Shown here: positions 8,301-18,878 of the stretch, in pieces
Layout of the letters: each line of letters opens with the position of its first letter
Numbering within the stretch: position 1 is the first letter of the stretch
Assembly: GCF_001854805.1 (NCBI RefSeq)
Contig: NZ_MBLO01000252.1
Coordinates: forward strand, 1 to 64,000
Source of the DNA: Pseudofrankia coriaricola
GTDB taxonomy: Bacteria > Actinomycetota > Actinomycetes > Frankiales > Frankiaceae
Direction: 5' to 3'
Length of the DNA: 64,000 nt
Translations under genes and position numbers: made by a program
The notes under the pieces: generated by a model
Database searches by the model: none
What the model was told of the DNA's origin: nothing
What the model saw: the letters and a program-made list of their open reading frames with translations, nothing else

Positions 8301-8882
8301 TCAGGAGGCGGTGGGCGCCAGGAACTGCAGGTCGAGCTCCACCTTCACCTTGTCCGCGAGGGCGAACTTGTCGACGCCGATCGGCACGTTGAAGTCGACG
8401 CCGAACTCGCTGCGCAGGATTACCGTGCTCGCCGCGAAACCCGCGCGCAGGCTGCCGTCCATGGGGTGCGTCTCGCTGCCGAAGTACTCGACGACCAGCA
8501 CCACCGGCCTGGTCACCCCGTTCATCGTCAGGTCACCGGTCGCCTCGTAGCCGTCCGGCCCCTCGGTCACCGACGTGGAGGCGAAGGTGATGTGCGGCTG
8601 GCCCACCGCGTTGAGGTACTCGGCGGCGTGGAGGTGGGTGTCGCGGAACGCGAACGCGGTGTTGACCGAGGCCATCTCGATCGACGCGGTGACGGACACC
8701 GAGTCCAGCGTCTCGCCGACAGTCAGCGTCGCCTCGAACTCGTCAAACCGGCCGCGGAAGTTGCTGACGCCGAGATAGCGGACCTGGAAGGTGACGCTGG
8801 AGGATTTCGGGTCCAGCGTCCACGAGCCGGCCGCGAGAGGGAGCGAGCCGACGCCGGGCACGGCGGTCGAGGGAGCGGTCAT
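8301..8882 (-). CDS. YceI family protein
   Basis: A 193-aa YceI-domain protein. Visible signatures are WTLDPKSSSVTFQVRYLGVS near the N-terminus (the conserved WxxDxxHSxVxF region), then LDSVSVTASIEMASVNT, RDTHLHAAEYLN and a C-terminal EFGVDFNVPIG. YceI proteins form an extended lipocalin-like barrel that binds polyisoprenoids in characterised members. No signal peptide is evident, so this copy is probably cytoplasmic. The ATG is preceded by GGAGG with 6-nt spacing. A striking palindrome 156 bp upstream (9038-9055) may control it. Confidence 0.92.
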   Translation of the reverse strand: MTAPSTAVPGVGSLPLAAGSWTLDPKSSSVTFQVRYLGVSNFRGRFDEFEATLTVGETLDSVSVTASIEMASVNTAFAFRDTHLHAAEYLNAVGQPHITFASTSVTEGPDGYEATGDLTMNGVTRPVVLVVEYFGSETHPMDGSLRAGFAASTVILRSEFGVDFNVPIGVDKFALADKVKVELDLQFLAPTAS

Positions 8883-9037
8883 TCGGGGCCTCCGTGCGGT
8901 GAGGGACGACGAGGTGGGGTCACCAGACCGCGCGGGACGACCAGCCAGAGCACCGGAAGAACGCGACCAATCCCCCGCAGGGCGCAGGCCGATGCTAGCC
9001 GGTCAAAGGCCGCCACTCGGGGTCAATCCAAGCTCTC

Positions 9038-9055
9038 GTATACGTTCTCGTATAC
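9038..9055. promoter_or_regulatory. Palindrome GTATACG-N4-CGTATAC upstream of yceI
   Basis: A perfect 7-bp inverted repeat, spacer TTCT, lies in the otherwise featureless 322-nt gap between cysQ and yceI. It can also be read as two direct copies of TCTCGTATAC (9034-9043 and 9046-9055). It is AT-rich against the background and looks like a TetR/MarR-family operator. No regulator gene is adjacent. The rest of 8883-9204 shows nothing I can name. Confidence 0.5.
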
Positions 9056-9204
9056 ATAACACCTCCGACGGTCGCCACCGATGGCACGAATGGGTGGTTT
9101 CCCTGGTCACAGGCGGTCGCCCGGCTGCTTTCCTGGGACGGTCTTCGCCTGCGGCGCGGGGCAGTTCGCCGCGACGACGCCACGCCGCGGGCCGCCCTGT
9201 CGGG

Positions 9205-9975
9205 TCAGCCGGCCGCGGACTCCCCGATCGCCGCGAGGACCGCGTCGGCGAGGCCGGGGCGGCAGATCAGGAGGTCAGGCAGGAGCGGGTCGGGCTGGTT
9301 GTAGCGCAGCGGCGAGCCGTCGATGCGGGTGGCGTGCAGGCCGGCCGCCAGCGCCACCGCGACCGGGGCCGCCGAGTCCCACTCGTACTGGCCGCCGGCG
9401 TGCAGGTAGACGTCCGCCTCGCCGCGGATCACCGCCGCGGCCTTGGCGCCGGCCGAGCCCATCGGGACGACGACGCCACCGATCCGCTCGGCGACGTCTG
9501 TGACCAGTCTGGGAGCGCGGGTGCGGCTCGCGACCAGGCGCGGCGGCCCGGCCTCGGCCGGGGCCGGGGGGGTGATGGTATCGCTCGACAGCGTCACCCC
9601 GAGCGCGGGCAGCGCGACGGCGCCGACGGCGAGGGCGCCTCCCTGCCAGAGAGCGACGTGGACCGCCCAGTCGGTGCGGCCGGTCTCGGAGAACTCCCGG
9701 GTGCCGTCGAGCGGGTCGATGATCCAGACTCGGTCGGCGGTGAGCCGGGCCCGGTCGTCGACGGCCTCCTCCGACAGCACGGCGTCGGCCGGCCGGTAGT
9801 GCGCAAGGGCGGCCGCGAGCAGCTTCTGAGAGCCGGCATCGCCGGCGTCGCGCAGCGCGGCGCCGTCCGCGAAACCCACCTCGTCGCGGATCTCGAGCAG
9901 CCGGCGGCCCGCGTCGGTGGCGAGCCGGCTCGCGAGCGCGGCGTCGGTCAGCTCGGTGGTGCTGTCGATGCTCAT
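9205..9975 (-). CDS. cysQ: 3'(2'),5'-bisphosphate nucleotidase CysQ
   Basis: About 256 aa, inositol-monophosphatase superfamily. It carries VLSEEAVDD (metal-binding Glu pair), WIIDPLDGTREF (the DPxDGT/S metal motif) and YEWDSAAPVAVALAAG (the WDxAAP motif). CysQ converts PAP, and to a lesser extent PAPS, to AMP, clearing the by-product of sulfate assimilation and sulfation. The divergent neighbour is a PAPS-forming kinase, which supports CysQ over a generic inositol phosphatase. The start could be ATG 9975 or GTG 9978: a TAGAAT box lies 9 and 6 nt upstream of them and no well-spaced SD exists. Confidence 0.9.
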   Translation of the reverse strand: MSIDSTTELTDAALASRLATDAGRRLLEIRDEVGFADGAALRDAGDAGSQKLLAAALAHYRPADAVLSEEAVDDRARLTADRVWIIDPLDGTREFSETGRTDWAVHVALWQGGALAVGAVALPALGVTLSSDTITPPAPAEAGPPRLVASRTRAPRLVTDVAERIGGVVVPMGSAGAKAAAVIRGEADVYLHAGGQYEWDSAAPVAVALAAGLHATRIDGSPLRYNQPDPLLPDLLICRPGLADAVLAAIGESAAG

Positions 9976-9984
9976 CACCCTCAA

Positions 9985-10006
9985 ATTCTATGGCAGACGG
10001 CTGCCA
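9985..10006 (-). promoter_or_regulatory. cysQ -10-like box with adjoining palindrome
   Basis: On the minus strand TAGAAT (9985-9990) precedes the cysQ start by 6-9 nt. Immediately upstream is the perfect inverted repeat TGGCAG-ACGG-CTGCCA (9991-10006). The position is right for a repressor or activator site of the cysQ promoter. Confidence 0.45.
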
Positions 10007-10186
10007 TCAATCATCTGTTGCCCAGCCCGCGGAAATGGGCGCGAGCAGGGCGGTGGGTCCGCCCACGGACGGTGTTCGTCGATTCTGCACCGATCGTCCG
10101 TCTGTGCCGACCATCCGTCCCCGGAGGGCACGACAAGAGACGGCGCGACGGGCACCGATCGTGCTCCGTAATGTCGCCGTAACCGC

Positions 10187-10192
10187 TACGGT
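10187..10192 (+). promoter_or_regulatory. -10-like box TACGGT before the cysC-type gene
   Basis: TACGGT stands 6 nt upstream of GTG 10199 and no SD is visible, so the transcript is probably leaderless. Confidence 0.45.
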
Positions 10193-10198
10193 CGCGGG

Positions 10199-11932
10199 GT
10201 GTCCGCCACCACTCGCACCCCTGACGGATCGCCCGGCGATCCGTCAGGTCGCCTGGCGCTGGTCGACGCGGACCGCGCCGCCGAGCTGACCACCGCGTCC
10301 AGGGGCTGGCGATCGCTCACGCTCACCCTCGCCCAGCTCGCCGACCTGGAGCTACTGCTGCTGGGCGTCTTCGGCCCGGTGCCCGGGTACGCGGAGTCAA
10401 CGCTGCGCGACGGCCTGCGGATGCCGATGCTCGTCGTCCCGGCCGAGGCCGTCGCGGATGTCGCCCCGGGCGACACGGTGGCGCTGCGCGACCCCGAGGG
10501 GGTGATGATCGCCGCGCTGCACGTCGGTCTGGTCCGCCCGTCCGCCGGGACCGGCGCGCGGGACGAGGAGGCCGACGCCGTGGGGCCGGGGCAGGCGCGG
10601 CTGGCGGGCCGGGTCGAAGGGCTGCGGCCCCCACCCCATCCCGACTACCCGGGGCTCCGGCCGCGGCCCGGCGAGCTGCGCGCGCTGCTGCGCGAGCGCG
10701 GCTGGTTCGAGCCCGGCGGGCGGGCGCCCTGGGCGGTCTGGGCCGACGGCTTGCTGCACACGGCCGACATCGCCCGCGTCCGGGCACTGACCCGGCAGGG
10801 CAAGCGGTGCGTGGTGCTCGCGCCCGTGGGAGGGGCCGACCCGACCGACCCGCGTCACCACCTGCGGGTCCGCGCCCTGCGCGCGGCGCTCGACGCGCTC
10901 GACGCGCCGATCCGCCCGACGGAGGCGACGCTGGCGGGCGAGGCGATCGCCGCCGAGGCCACCCGCACCTCGGCGGCCGTGTCGTTCTACCCGCCGGGTC
11001 CCGCCGCGCCACCCGCGGGCGCCGAGGCCGCGGGGGGCCGGACCGCGCGCGCCTCCGACGCGCAGCCGGCGAAGGCGCTGCTGGTGCTGGTCCCGATCGT
11101 GCCCAGCGCGGAACTCGCCGCCCCCCGCGAGCCCGGGATCACGGCCACCTCGCCGTTCGGCGTACCTACCGGCGATCCCGGCGAGCCCGACCGGCTGGCC
11201 GAGCTCGTGACCCTGCGCGCGCACGTCGCCGAGTTCTACGGCCTGGGCGGCAGCATCACCGGGCCGGCGCTGGGCGCGCCGGGGCGCGCCGAGCTCGCCG
11301 CGCTGCTCGCCGCCGGCAGGCCGATCCCGGCGGAGCTCACCCCGCCGGGCGTGGCCGCCCAGCTGGCGCGGGCCTACCCGCCGCGGTGCGCCCGCGGCTT
11401 CGCCGTCCTGTTCACCGGGCTGGCCGGCTCCGGTAAGTCGACGCTCGCGGGCCTGCTGGTGGTCCGCCTGCTCGAGCGCGGCGACCGGCACGTCACCCTG
11501 CTCGACGACGACGTGGTGCGCACCCACCTGTCCAGGGGGCTCGGCTTCTCCCGTGCCGACCGGGAGGCCAACGTGACCCGGATCGGCTTCGTCGCCGCCG
11601 AGGTCGCGGCCGCGGGCGGCATCGCCGTCTGCGCGCCGATCGCGCCCCATGCGGCGGCGCGGGCGAGGGTGCGGGAGCTGGTCGGATCCAGCGGCGCCGG
11701 ATTCGTGCTCGTCCACGTCTCGACCCCGCTGGAGGTCTGCGAGGACCGCGACCGCGAGGGCCTCTACGCCAAGGCCCGCGCCGGCCTGATCCCCGAGTTC
11801 ACCGGCATCTCCGACCCGTACGAGGAACCCGCCGACGCCGAGGTCACCGTCGACACCGCGCAGGTCACCCCCGACGCCGCCGTCGACGCCGTGCTCACCC
11901 ACCTGCGCGCCGAAGGCTGGCTCCCGGCCTGA
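10199..11932 (+). CDS. cysC: Adenylylsulfate kinase fused to a degenerate ATP-sulfurylase-like domain
   Basis: A 577-aa protein. Residues about 20-370 resemble the PUA-like plus catalytic layers of ATP sulfurylase (LTLTLAQLADLELLLLGVF, then VFGPVPGYAESTLRDGLRMP). The C-terminal 170 residues are an APS kinase: P-loop GLAGSGKST at about residues 407-415, then LDDDVVRTHLSRGLGFSRADRE, IAPHAAARARVRE and GLYAKARAGLIPEFTGISDPYE. APS kinase phosphorylates APS to PAPS. In the sulfurylase part the HxxH nucleotide motif (QTRNPxHxAH in active enzymes) appears replaced by LLHTADIARVRAL, so sulfurylase activity is doubtful. It is divergent from cysQ. Confidence 0.88.
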   Translation: MSATTRTPDGSPGDPSGRLALVDADRAAELTTASRGWRSLTLTLAQLADLELLLLGVFGPVPGYAESTLRDGLRMPMLVVPAEAVADVAPGDTVALRDPEGVMIAALHVGLVRPSAGTGARDEEADAVGPGQARLAGRVEGLRPPPHPDYPGLRPRPGELRALLRERGWFEPGGRAPWAVWADGLLHTADIARVRALTRQGKRCVVLAPVGGADPTDPRHHLRVRALRAALDALDAPIRPTEATLAGEAIAAEATRTSAAVSFYPPGPAAPPAGAEAAGGRTARASDAQPAKALLVLVPIVPSAELAAPREPGITATSPFGVPTGDPGEPDRLAELVTLRAHVAEFYGLGGSITGPALGAPGRAELAALLAAGRPIPAELTPPGVAAQLARAYPPRCARGFAVLFTGLAGSGKSTLAGLLVVRLLERGDRHVTLLDDDVVRTHLSRGLGFSRADREANVTRIGFVAAEVAAAGGIAVCAPIAPHAAARARVRELVGSSGAGFVLVHVSTPLEVCEDRDREGLYAKARAGLIPEFTGISDPYEEPADAEVTVDTAQVTPDAAVDAVLTHLRAEGWLPA

Positions 11933-12017
11933 CCCCGCCGAACACACGGACGCCCCATGAGCCGGTGTGATGTTCGGAGCCAGGGCTCCGACGAATCCAC
12001 CGGATCATGGGGCGAGA

Positions 12018-12052
12018 CCTGTCCCCCTCGCGCCGAGCGCGGAGGGGACAGG
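12018..12052. terminator. Bidirectional terminator hairpin between the cysC-type gene and katG
   Basis: A 15-bp stem with two mismatches (CCTGTCCCC... / ...GGGGACAGG) and a 5-nt loop lies between the convergent cysC-type and katG genes. Confidence 0.6.
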
Positions 12053-12130
12053 CATCCGGGTCCGAGACCGTCCACCTCCGGGCCGGCGGCACGTGCCGCC
12101 GGCCCGGACGACGGGGATCAGGCGGCCCGG

Positions 12131-12186
12131 ACCAGCCGGCCAGGATCAGCCGGCCAGGATCAACCGGCCGGGACCAGGCAATCGGG
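12131..12186. repeat. Four 14-bp tandem repeats abutting the katG stop
   Basis: Four consecutive 14-bp units with consensus RTCAGCCGGCCAGG fill the 3' flank of katG and end 1 nt before its stop codon. Units 1-3 differ at one to three positions; unit 4 is more degenerate. Variation in copy number would not affect coding. Confidence 0.6.
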
Positions 12187-12187
12187 A

Positions 12188-14455
<2,268 letters not shown>

Positions 14456-14896
14456 TCAGGGGTGTTCAGGCGCACGCCCGGCGGAACAGGCCGGGCACAG
14501 GCCCCAGTAGATGACCTCGGCCTCGTCGATCGAGTAGCCACGGTCGTCGGACGCGGTCAGGCATGGCGCATCGCCGACGGCACAGTCGACGTCGGCGATG
14601 ACGCCACAGGAGCGGCACACGACGTGGTGGTGGTTGTCCCCGACCCGCGACTCGTAGCGGGCCACGGAGCCGGCCGGCTGGATGCGCCGGACCAGCCCCG
14701 CGGCCGTCAGCGCGTGCAGCGAGTCGTAGACGGCCTGGTGAGACACCTCGGGCAGCTCGCGGCGCACGGCGCCGATGATCGAGTCCGTCTCGGCGTGTGC
14801 GTGGGCGAACACCGCGCCCAGCACCGCCATCCGAGGACGGGTCACACGCAGACCGGCCCCTCGCAGCATCTGCTGGAAGTCCAAGGCGGCGGCCAT
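14456..14896 (-). CDS. furA: Fur-family repressor FurA
   Basis: A 146-aa Fur-family regulator. It has an N-terminal winged helix ([17 protein letters not shown], then [20 protein letters not shown]) and a metal/dimerisation domain with [11 protein letters not shown] and a second Cys pair in GLCPACS. The sequence closely follows mycobacterial FurA throughout. The longer open frame to 14932 would start inside the operator palindrome, so I place the start at ATG 14896 (GTG 14905 is possible; GGGGGAG lies upstream). FurA senses peroxide and iron and represses furA-katG; here katG follows by 24 nt. Confidence 0.96.
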   Translation of the reverse strand: MAAALDFQQMLRGAGLRVTRPRMAVLGAVFAHAHAETDSIIGAVRRELPEVSHQAVYDSLHALTAAGLVRRIQPAGSVARYESRVGDNHHHVVCRSCGVIADVDCAVGDAPCLTASDDRGYSIDEAEVIYWGLCPACSAGRAPEHP

Positions 14897-14913
14897 GGCA
14901 GCCACACTCCCCC

Positions 14914-14938
14914 GTTTTCTTGAACCTGTCAAGAAAAC
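14914..14938. promoter_or_regulatory. furA operator: perfect 25-bp palindrome
   Basis: GTTTTCTTGA-N5-TCAAGAAAAC, two perfect 10-bp arms, ends 18 nt upstream of the furA ATG. Its AT-richness stands out sharply from the surroundings. Mycobacterial FurA binds a related AT-rich element at the same place, so this is very probably the autoregulatory FurA box. Confidence 0.75.
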
Positions 14939-14940
14939 AC

Positions 14941-14954
14941 TGGAACCCGTTCCA
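14941..14954. promoter_or_regulatory. Second palindrome TGGAAC-CC-GTTCCA
   Basis: A perfect 6-bp inverted repeat with a 2-nt spacer sits 2 bp from the FurA-box palindrome and 5 nt from the end of the sugar transferase gene. It may be a second regulator site in the furA promoter or part of its -35 region. Confidence 0.4.
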
Positions 14955-14959
14955 CAGTC

Positions 14960-16666
14960 TCAGTAAGCGCCTTCGCGACGGAGGACGGCGAAGACGGTGC
15001 GCCAGAGGATCACGAAGTCCATGGCCAGCGTCCAGTTCTCGACGTAGCGCAGGTCGAGGCGGACCGACTCGTCCCAGGCCAGGTCGGAGCGGCCGCTGAT
15101 CTGCCACAGGCCCGTGAGGCCGGGCTTGACCATCAGCCGGCGGTGCACGTCGCCCTCGTACTCGGCGACCTCGCTCGGCAGCGGCGGGCGGGGGCCGACC
15201 AGCGACATGTCCCCCTTGAGGACGTTGAACAGCTGCGGCAGCTCGTCGAGCGACCACTTGCGCAGGAACTTCCCGACCCCGGTCACCCGAGGGTCGTCGC
15301 GCATCTTGAACAGCAGGCCCTGGCCCTCGTTGCTCGTCCGCAGCCCGACCAGGCGCGCCTCGGCGTCGACGTACATCGAGCGGAACTTGTACATCTTGAA
15401 CGGCTGGCCGCCCCGGCCGACCCGGACCTGCTTGAAGATCGCCGGGCCGCGGCTGTTGAGCCGGACCGCGAGCGCGAGCCCGAGCAGCAGTGGGGAGAAG
15501 AACAGGACGACGGCCAGCGCCACCGCCCGGTCGAAGAGCATCTTCATGACCCGGCGCGAGCCGGTCAGCTCCGGCTCCTCGATGTGCAGCAGCGGCAGGC
15601 CCGCCACCGGCCGGATCGAGATCCTCGGGCCGACGACGTCGGTCAGCGCCGACGAGACGAGCACCTCGACGTCCGAGCCCTCCAGGTTCCACAGCATCCG
15701 CTGCAGGGTTTCGCCGTCCACCTGCGGGGAGATCGCGACCGTGGTGGCCCGGGTCGCCCTGATCGAGGTGTGCAGCGACTCGGACGTGCCGACGATCGGC
15801 ACGCCGAGCAGGTCGAAGCCGCTGCGCTCGGGACGGTCGCTGCTGTGCCGGCCGGGCGAGCGGTCCAGCACGACGCCGACGACCGACCACCCGGCTGTCG
15901 GGTCGCGCTGCGCGAGCCGGACCAGCGACGCCGCCGACTCGCCGGCGCCGACGACGAGCACCCGGTGCATGCAGCGACCCTGCCGGCGCATCCGGTGCAG
16001 GAGGCCGCGCCCGCCGATCCGGCCGGCCACGGTCAGCACGATCGCGACCGGGAAGACGACCAGCACGTAGGCGCGGGCGATCTCCGCCTTGGTCGCGTAG
16101 GACACGGTCGCGACGGTCGCGACGACCCGGACCGCGGCGTTGACGACCCGTCGGAACTCCTCCGAGCCGCCGCCGAGGAACCGCGGCTCGTAGGCCCGGT
16201 TCAACGACATCGAGACGATCCAGACCAGCGGCAGCAGCACCGTCGCGAGCAGGTACCACCGTGGTGTCACGGCCGGCGTCTCGAAGTGCAGGAAGCCGCC
16301 GAACCGAATGACGTACGCCACGCCGGCCGCGACCACACAAGCCGCGGCGTCGAAGGCGATCAGCACCCGGACATAGCGGCGCTCCCAGTACAGCTGGGCC
16401 CGGTAGCCGCCCGGCGGCATGGTCTGGCCGCGTCGCGGGGCATGGCTGGGCGGCGCCGCCTGCCGGGGCGGACTGGCCTCCCGCCGGCCAGCGGGCGCTC
16501 TGACGCCTCCCTCGCTGGCTGGCGCGCCACCCGGTGGGCCGCCGGCCACTCGCCCGCCGGGCACCGGTCCGCCGACGGTCTGCCCACCGGCCCGGGGCAC
16601 CCGGGCACGCGGAACCCCGCCCGGCGCGGCGGCCGGGCCATGGCCGCCCGGAAAGGTCGCCGTCAC
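14960..16666 (-). CDS. Polyprenyl-phosphate sugar-phosphate transferase (exopolysaccharide initiation)
   Basis: Sugar transferase of the WbaP/ExoY (Bac_transf) class. After a Pro/Gly-rich cytoplasmic N-terminus come four predicted membrane helices, a CoA-binding-like Rossmann domain (HRVLVVGAGESAASLVRLA), another membrane segment (ALAVVLFFSPLLLGLAL) and the catalytic domain. The catalytic domain has KFRSMYVDAEA, KWSLDELPQLFNVLKGDMSLVGPRPP and KPGLTGLWQISGRSDL. It transfers a sugar phosphate to undecaprenyl phosphate to start polysaccharide assembly. The start is uncertain: GTG 16666 is chosen, while GTGs or ATGs upstream to 16756 and ATG 16420 are alternatives. No other polysaccharide genes are adjacent; the nearest are at 60.8-64 kb. 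Confidence 0.88.
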   Translation of the reverse strand: MTATFPGGHGPAAAPGGVPRARVPRAGGQTVGGPVPGGRVAGGPPGGAPASEGGVRAPAGRREASPPRQAAPPSHAPRRGQTMPPGGYRAQLYWERRYVRVLIAFDAAACVVAAGVAYVIRFGGFLHFETPAVTPRWYLLATVLLPLVWIVSMSLNRAYEPRFLGGGSEEFRRVVNAAVRVVATVATVSYATKAEIARAYVLVVFPVAIVLTVAGRIGGRGLLHRMRRQGRCMHRVLVVGAGESAASLVRLAQRDPTAGWSVVGVVLDRSPGRHSSDRPERSGFDLLGVPIVGTSESLHTSIRATRATTVAISPQVDGETLQRMLWNLEGSDVEVLVSSALTDVVGPRISIRPVAGLPLLHIEEPELTGSRRVMKMLFDRAVALAVVLFFSPLLLGLALAVRLNSRGPAIFKQVRVGRGGQPFKMYKFRSMYVDAEARLVGLRTSNEGQGLLFKMRDDPRVTGVGKFLRKWSLDELPQLFNVLKGDMSLVGPRPPLPSEVAEYEGDVHRRLMVKPGLTGLWQISGRSDLAWDESVRLDLRYVENWTLAMDFVILWRTVFAVLRREGAY

Positions 16667-17269
16667 CGCGCGCCGCCCGCACGCCGACGCGCCGCACACC
16701 CCTGCAGCGTCAGCACGTTCTCCTCCGCGGTGGGCGACTCCACCGGCTCCCCCCACGCCTCACCGCGCGGACACACCCATGCTCGAGCGCTCCCCTTTGG
16801 CGCGCACCGCGGCGAGCCGCGTTCCCACGTCCCGCCGCGGCGACTGGGCCGGCGCGGGGGCGTAGGAGACCACCAGACCGTGGTCACGCGGGCAAACTTA
16901 CCCGTCCCTGACGATTGCCCGACCAGCGCCCCCACGTGGCAGAACGCGCCATCCGACCGATGACCGTCATCAATGGACGAACGTGCCACGCGCGATGGCA
17001 TGCCTTTATGACGAAATGCACCACTGGCCCGACGCGGCCGACCGAAGGCTCGCCACCATTCGCGGTCGGTGAGGCCATCGCCCTGCCGCCACCCAACGCT
17101 CACCTCGACAGTGAGTTACACAACGACGTCGAGGTGTTACTGTCCGCGAAACCCGGGGTGGCGACCCGGGGCGAGGCCCCCGGCCGCCATGACGGCCAGG
17201 GTGAGAGCGGTCGGCGTCCGTCGGACGGGTGGGGGCGCCCAGGCGGACGTCGACCCCACCTTGTTGATG
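16667..17269. other. Intergenic, no gene recognised
   Basis: About 600 nt upstream of the sugar transferase. Open frames on both strands lack family similarity and look like GC-driven shadows. The relatively AT-rich stretch around 16950-17030 may hold the sugar-transferase promoter, but I see no clear boxes. Confidence 0.4.
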
Positions 17270-18085
17270 GTTCGCTCCGTGCGGGCACGGCGCTCCGGCC
17301 CCTTACTCGCTTCGCTCCCAAGGGACCTCCGCGCCGTGTCCTCCTGCGCTCACGTGCGCTCCGGCGACCTCCGCTGCGGCCCGACCACTTCGCTTCGCTC
17401 GTGGCCGGGCCTCCGCGCAGGCACGCCTCCGCGCCAGCTCGGTTGCGGGCCGCTGTGACGTCACCAGTCCGAAGACGACCGCGTTCGCGGGGGCACTTCG
17501 CTTCGCTCGTGGCCGGGCCTCCGCGCAGGCACGCCTCCGCGCCAGCTCAGTCGCGAACCGCTCGGACGTTGCGAGAGACCACAGCCCTCTTGCGGGGGCA
17601 CTTCGCTTCGCTCGTGGCCGGGCCTCCGCGCAGGCGTGGGTGCTTCGCGCTTGATCGTCACCAGTCCGAAGCGGCACCCACGCGGCGCCCCACTTCACTC
17701 CGCTCGTAGAGACGTCCCGCAAACGTGCCACGAGCGAAGCGAGTTGGCCCGCCCGAGGTGCGGCCTCGGCTTGGTGACGTACGACGGAACGCAACCGAGC
17801 TGGGCGCGGAGGCGCACCTCCGCGGAGGCCTGCCTACGAGCGAAGCGAAGTGACCCCGCGAACGCGCTCGTCTTCGGACTGGTGTCGCCACAGCGGAACG
17901 CAACCGCGCTGGGCGCGGAGGCGCACCTCCGCGGAGGCCTGCCTACGAGCGAAGCGAAGTAGGCGGGCCGCAGCGGAGGTCGCCGCAGCGCCCGTGAGCG
18001 GAGGAGGACAGCGCGCGGAGGTCTCGTGGGAGCGAAGCGAGTACGAGGCCGGAGCGCGCTGCCCGGACGGAGCGAACCAGAAACA
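17270..18085. repeat. Array of structured GAGCGAAGCGA repeats forming a large inverted repeat
   Basis: A roughly 170-bp element occurs in reverse orientation at 17270-17441 and in forward orientation at 17911-18080, with several partial copies between (near 17495, 17605, 17735, 17845). The outer arms, about 17270-17510 and 17845-18085, form one large inverted repeat. Each unit holds hairpins whose apex is GAGCGAAGCGA and whose stems differ by paired changes: CCCTT/AAGGG versus CTCGT/ACGAG, and CCAC/GTGG versus CTAC/GTAG. A further full copy lies at 28267-28464. No plausible gene is present; ORFs rich in 'ERSE' and 'AKRSE' residues are translations of the repeat. Confidence 0.85.
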
Positions 18086-18088
18086 CAG

Positions 18089-18874
18089 TTAGGGCAGGGC
18101 GGCGACGATGTCCGAGACGGGCTTGCGGGCGCCGGTGTAGAAGGGCGTCTCCAGCCGGGTGTGCCGGCGGGCGGCGCTGGCGCGCAGGTGGCGGATACAG
18201 TCGACGATCCGGTGCAGCTGGTCCGCCTCGAAGGCGAGCAGCCACTCGTAGTCGCCGAGGCCGAAGGCGGAGACGGTGTTGGCACGCACGTCCTCGTACT
18301 CCCGGCCCATGATCCCGTGCTCGGCGAGCATTCCGCGCCGCTCGTAGTCGGGCAGCAGGTACCACTCCAGCGAGCGGTTGAACGGGTAGACGCAGATGTA
18401 GTCGCGCGGGTCCTCACGGCGGACGTAGGCCGGGATGTGGCTCCGGTTGAACTCGGCCGGCCGGTGCAGGCCGACCGCCGACCACACCGGGGCGAGGTGC
18501 GCGCCCAGCGTCGTCTGGCGGAACCGCTGGTAGGTCTCCTGCAGCAGGTCCGGGTCGGGGCACGTCCACCAGATCATGATGTCGGCGTCGGCGCGGTAGC
18601 CGGAGATCTCATAGATGCCCCGGGTGTAGACGTCCTTGGCGAGCGCGCCGTCGAGCAGCGTGTCCACCTCGGCGGCGACGGCGGGCCGGTCGGCCGGCAG
18701 CGGCCGCCGGGCGGCGAACACCGACCAGCTGGTGTAGAGCATCTCCGCGTTCAGGTCGCGGGCGGACTTCGCCGTCTCACCGTGCTGGGCGCCGGGCTCC
18801 TGCCGCGGCGACGTGGTCTCCAGCTGGGATGAGGTCTCCGGCTGCGACGTGGACGAAGGCTGGGTGGACGACAT
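18089..18874 (-). CDS. hemQ: Coproheme decarboxylase HemQ (ChdC)
   Basis: A 261-aa chlorite-dismutase-superfamily protein with a Ser/Thr/Gln-rich 35-residue N-terminus. Signatures include MLYTSWSVFAARRPLP, ISGYRADADIMIWWTCPD, YICVYPFNRSLEWYLLP (with the conserved actinobacterial tyrosine) and RGMLAEHGIMGREYEDV, which contains the likely proximal haem-ligand histidine. It decarboxylates coproheme III to haem b, the last step of the coproporphyrin-dependent pathway. GAGGAAG precedes the ATG by 9 nt. It starts 4 nt after the hemG stop, so the two are co-transcribed. Confidence 0.95.
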   Translation of the reverse strand: MSSTQPSSTSQPETSSQLETTSPRQEPGAQHGETAKSARDLNAEMLYTSWSVFAARRPLPADRPAVAAEVDTLLDGALAKDVYTRGIYEISGYRADADIMIWWTCPDPDLLQETYQRFRQTTLGAHLAPVWSAVGLHRPAEFNRSHIPAYVRREDPRDYICVYPFNRSLEWYLLPDYERRGMLAEHGIMGREYEDVRANTVSAFGLGDYEWLLAFEADQLHRIVDCIRHLRASAARRHTRLETPFYTGARKPVSDIVAALP

Positions 18875-18878
18875 ACGT

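Noticed and set aside
16663-17103. Possible small gene upstream of the sugar transferase (minus strand, 146 codons)
   Set aside because: Low-complexity basic composition, no SD, no family resemblance, and partial overlap with the transferase N-terminus.
17388-17650. Direct repeats as a CRISPR array
   Set aside because: Repeat units are long, vary in length and orientation, contain internal hairpins and are not separated by unique spacers of constant size.
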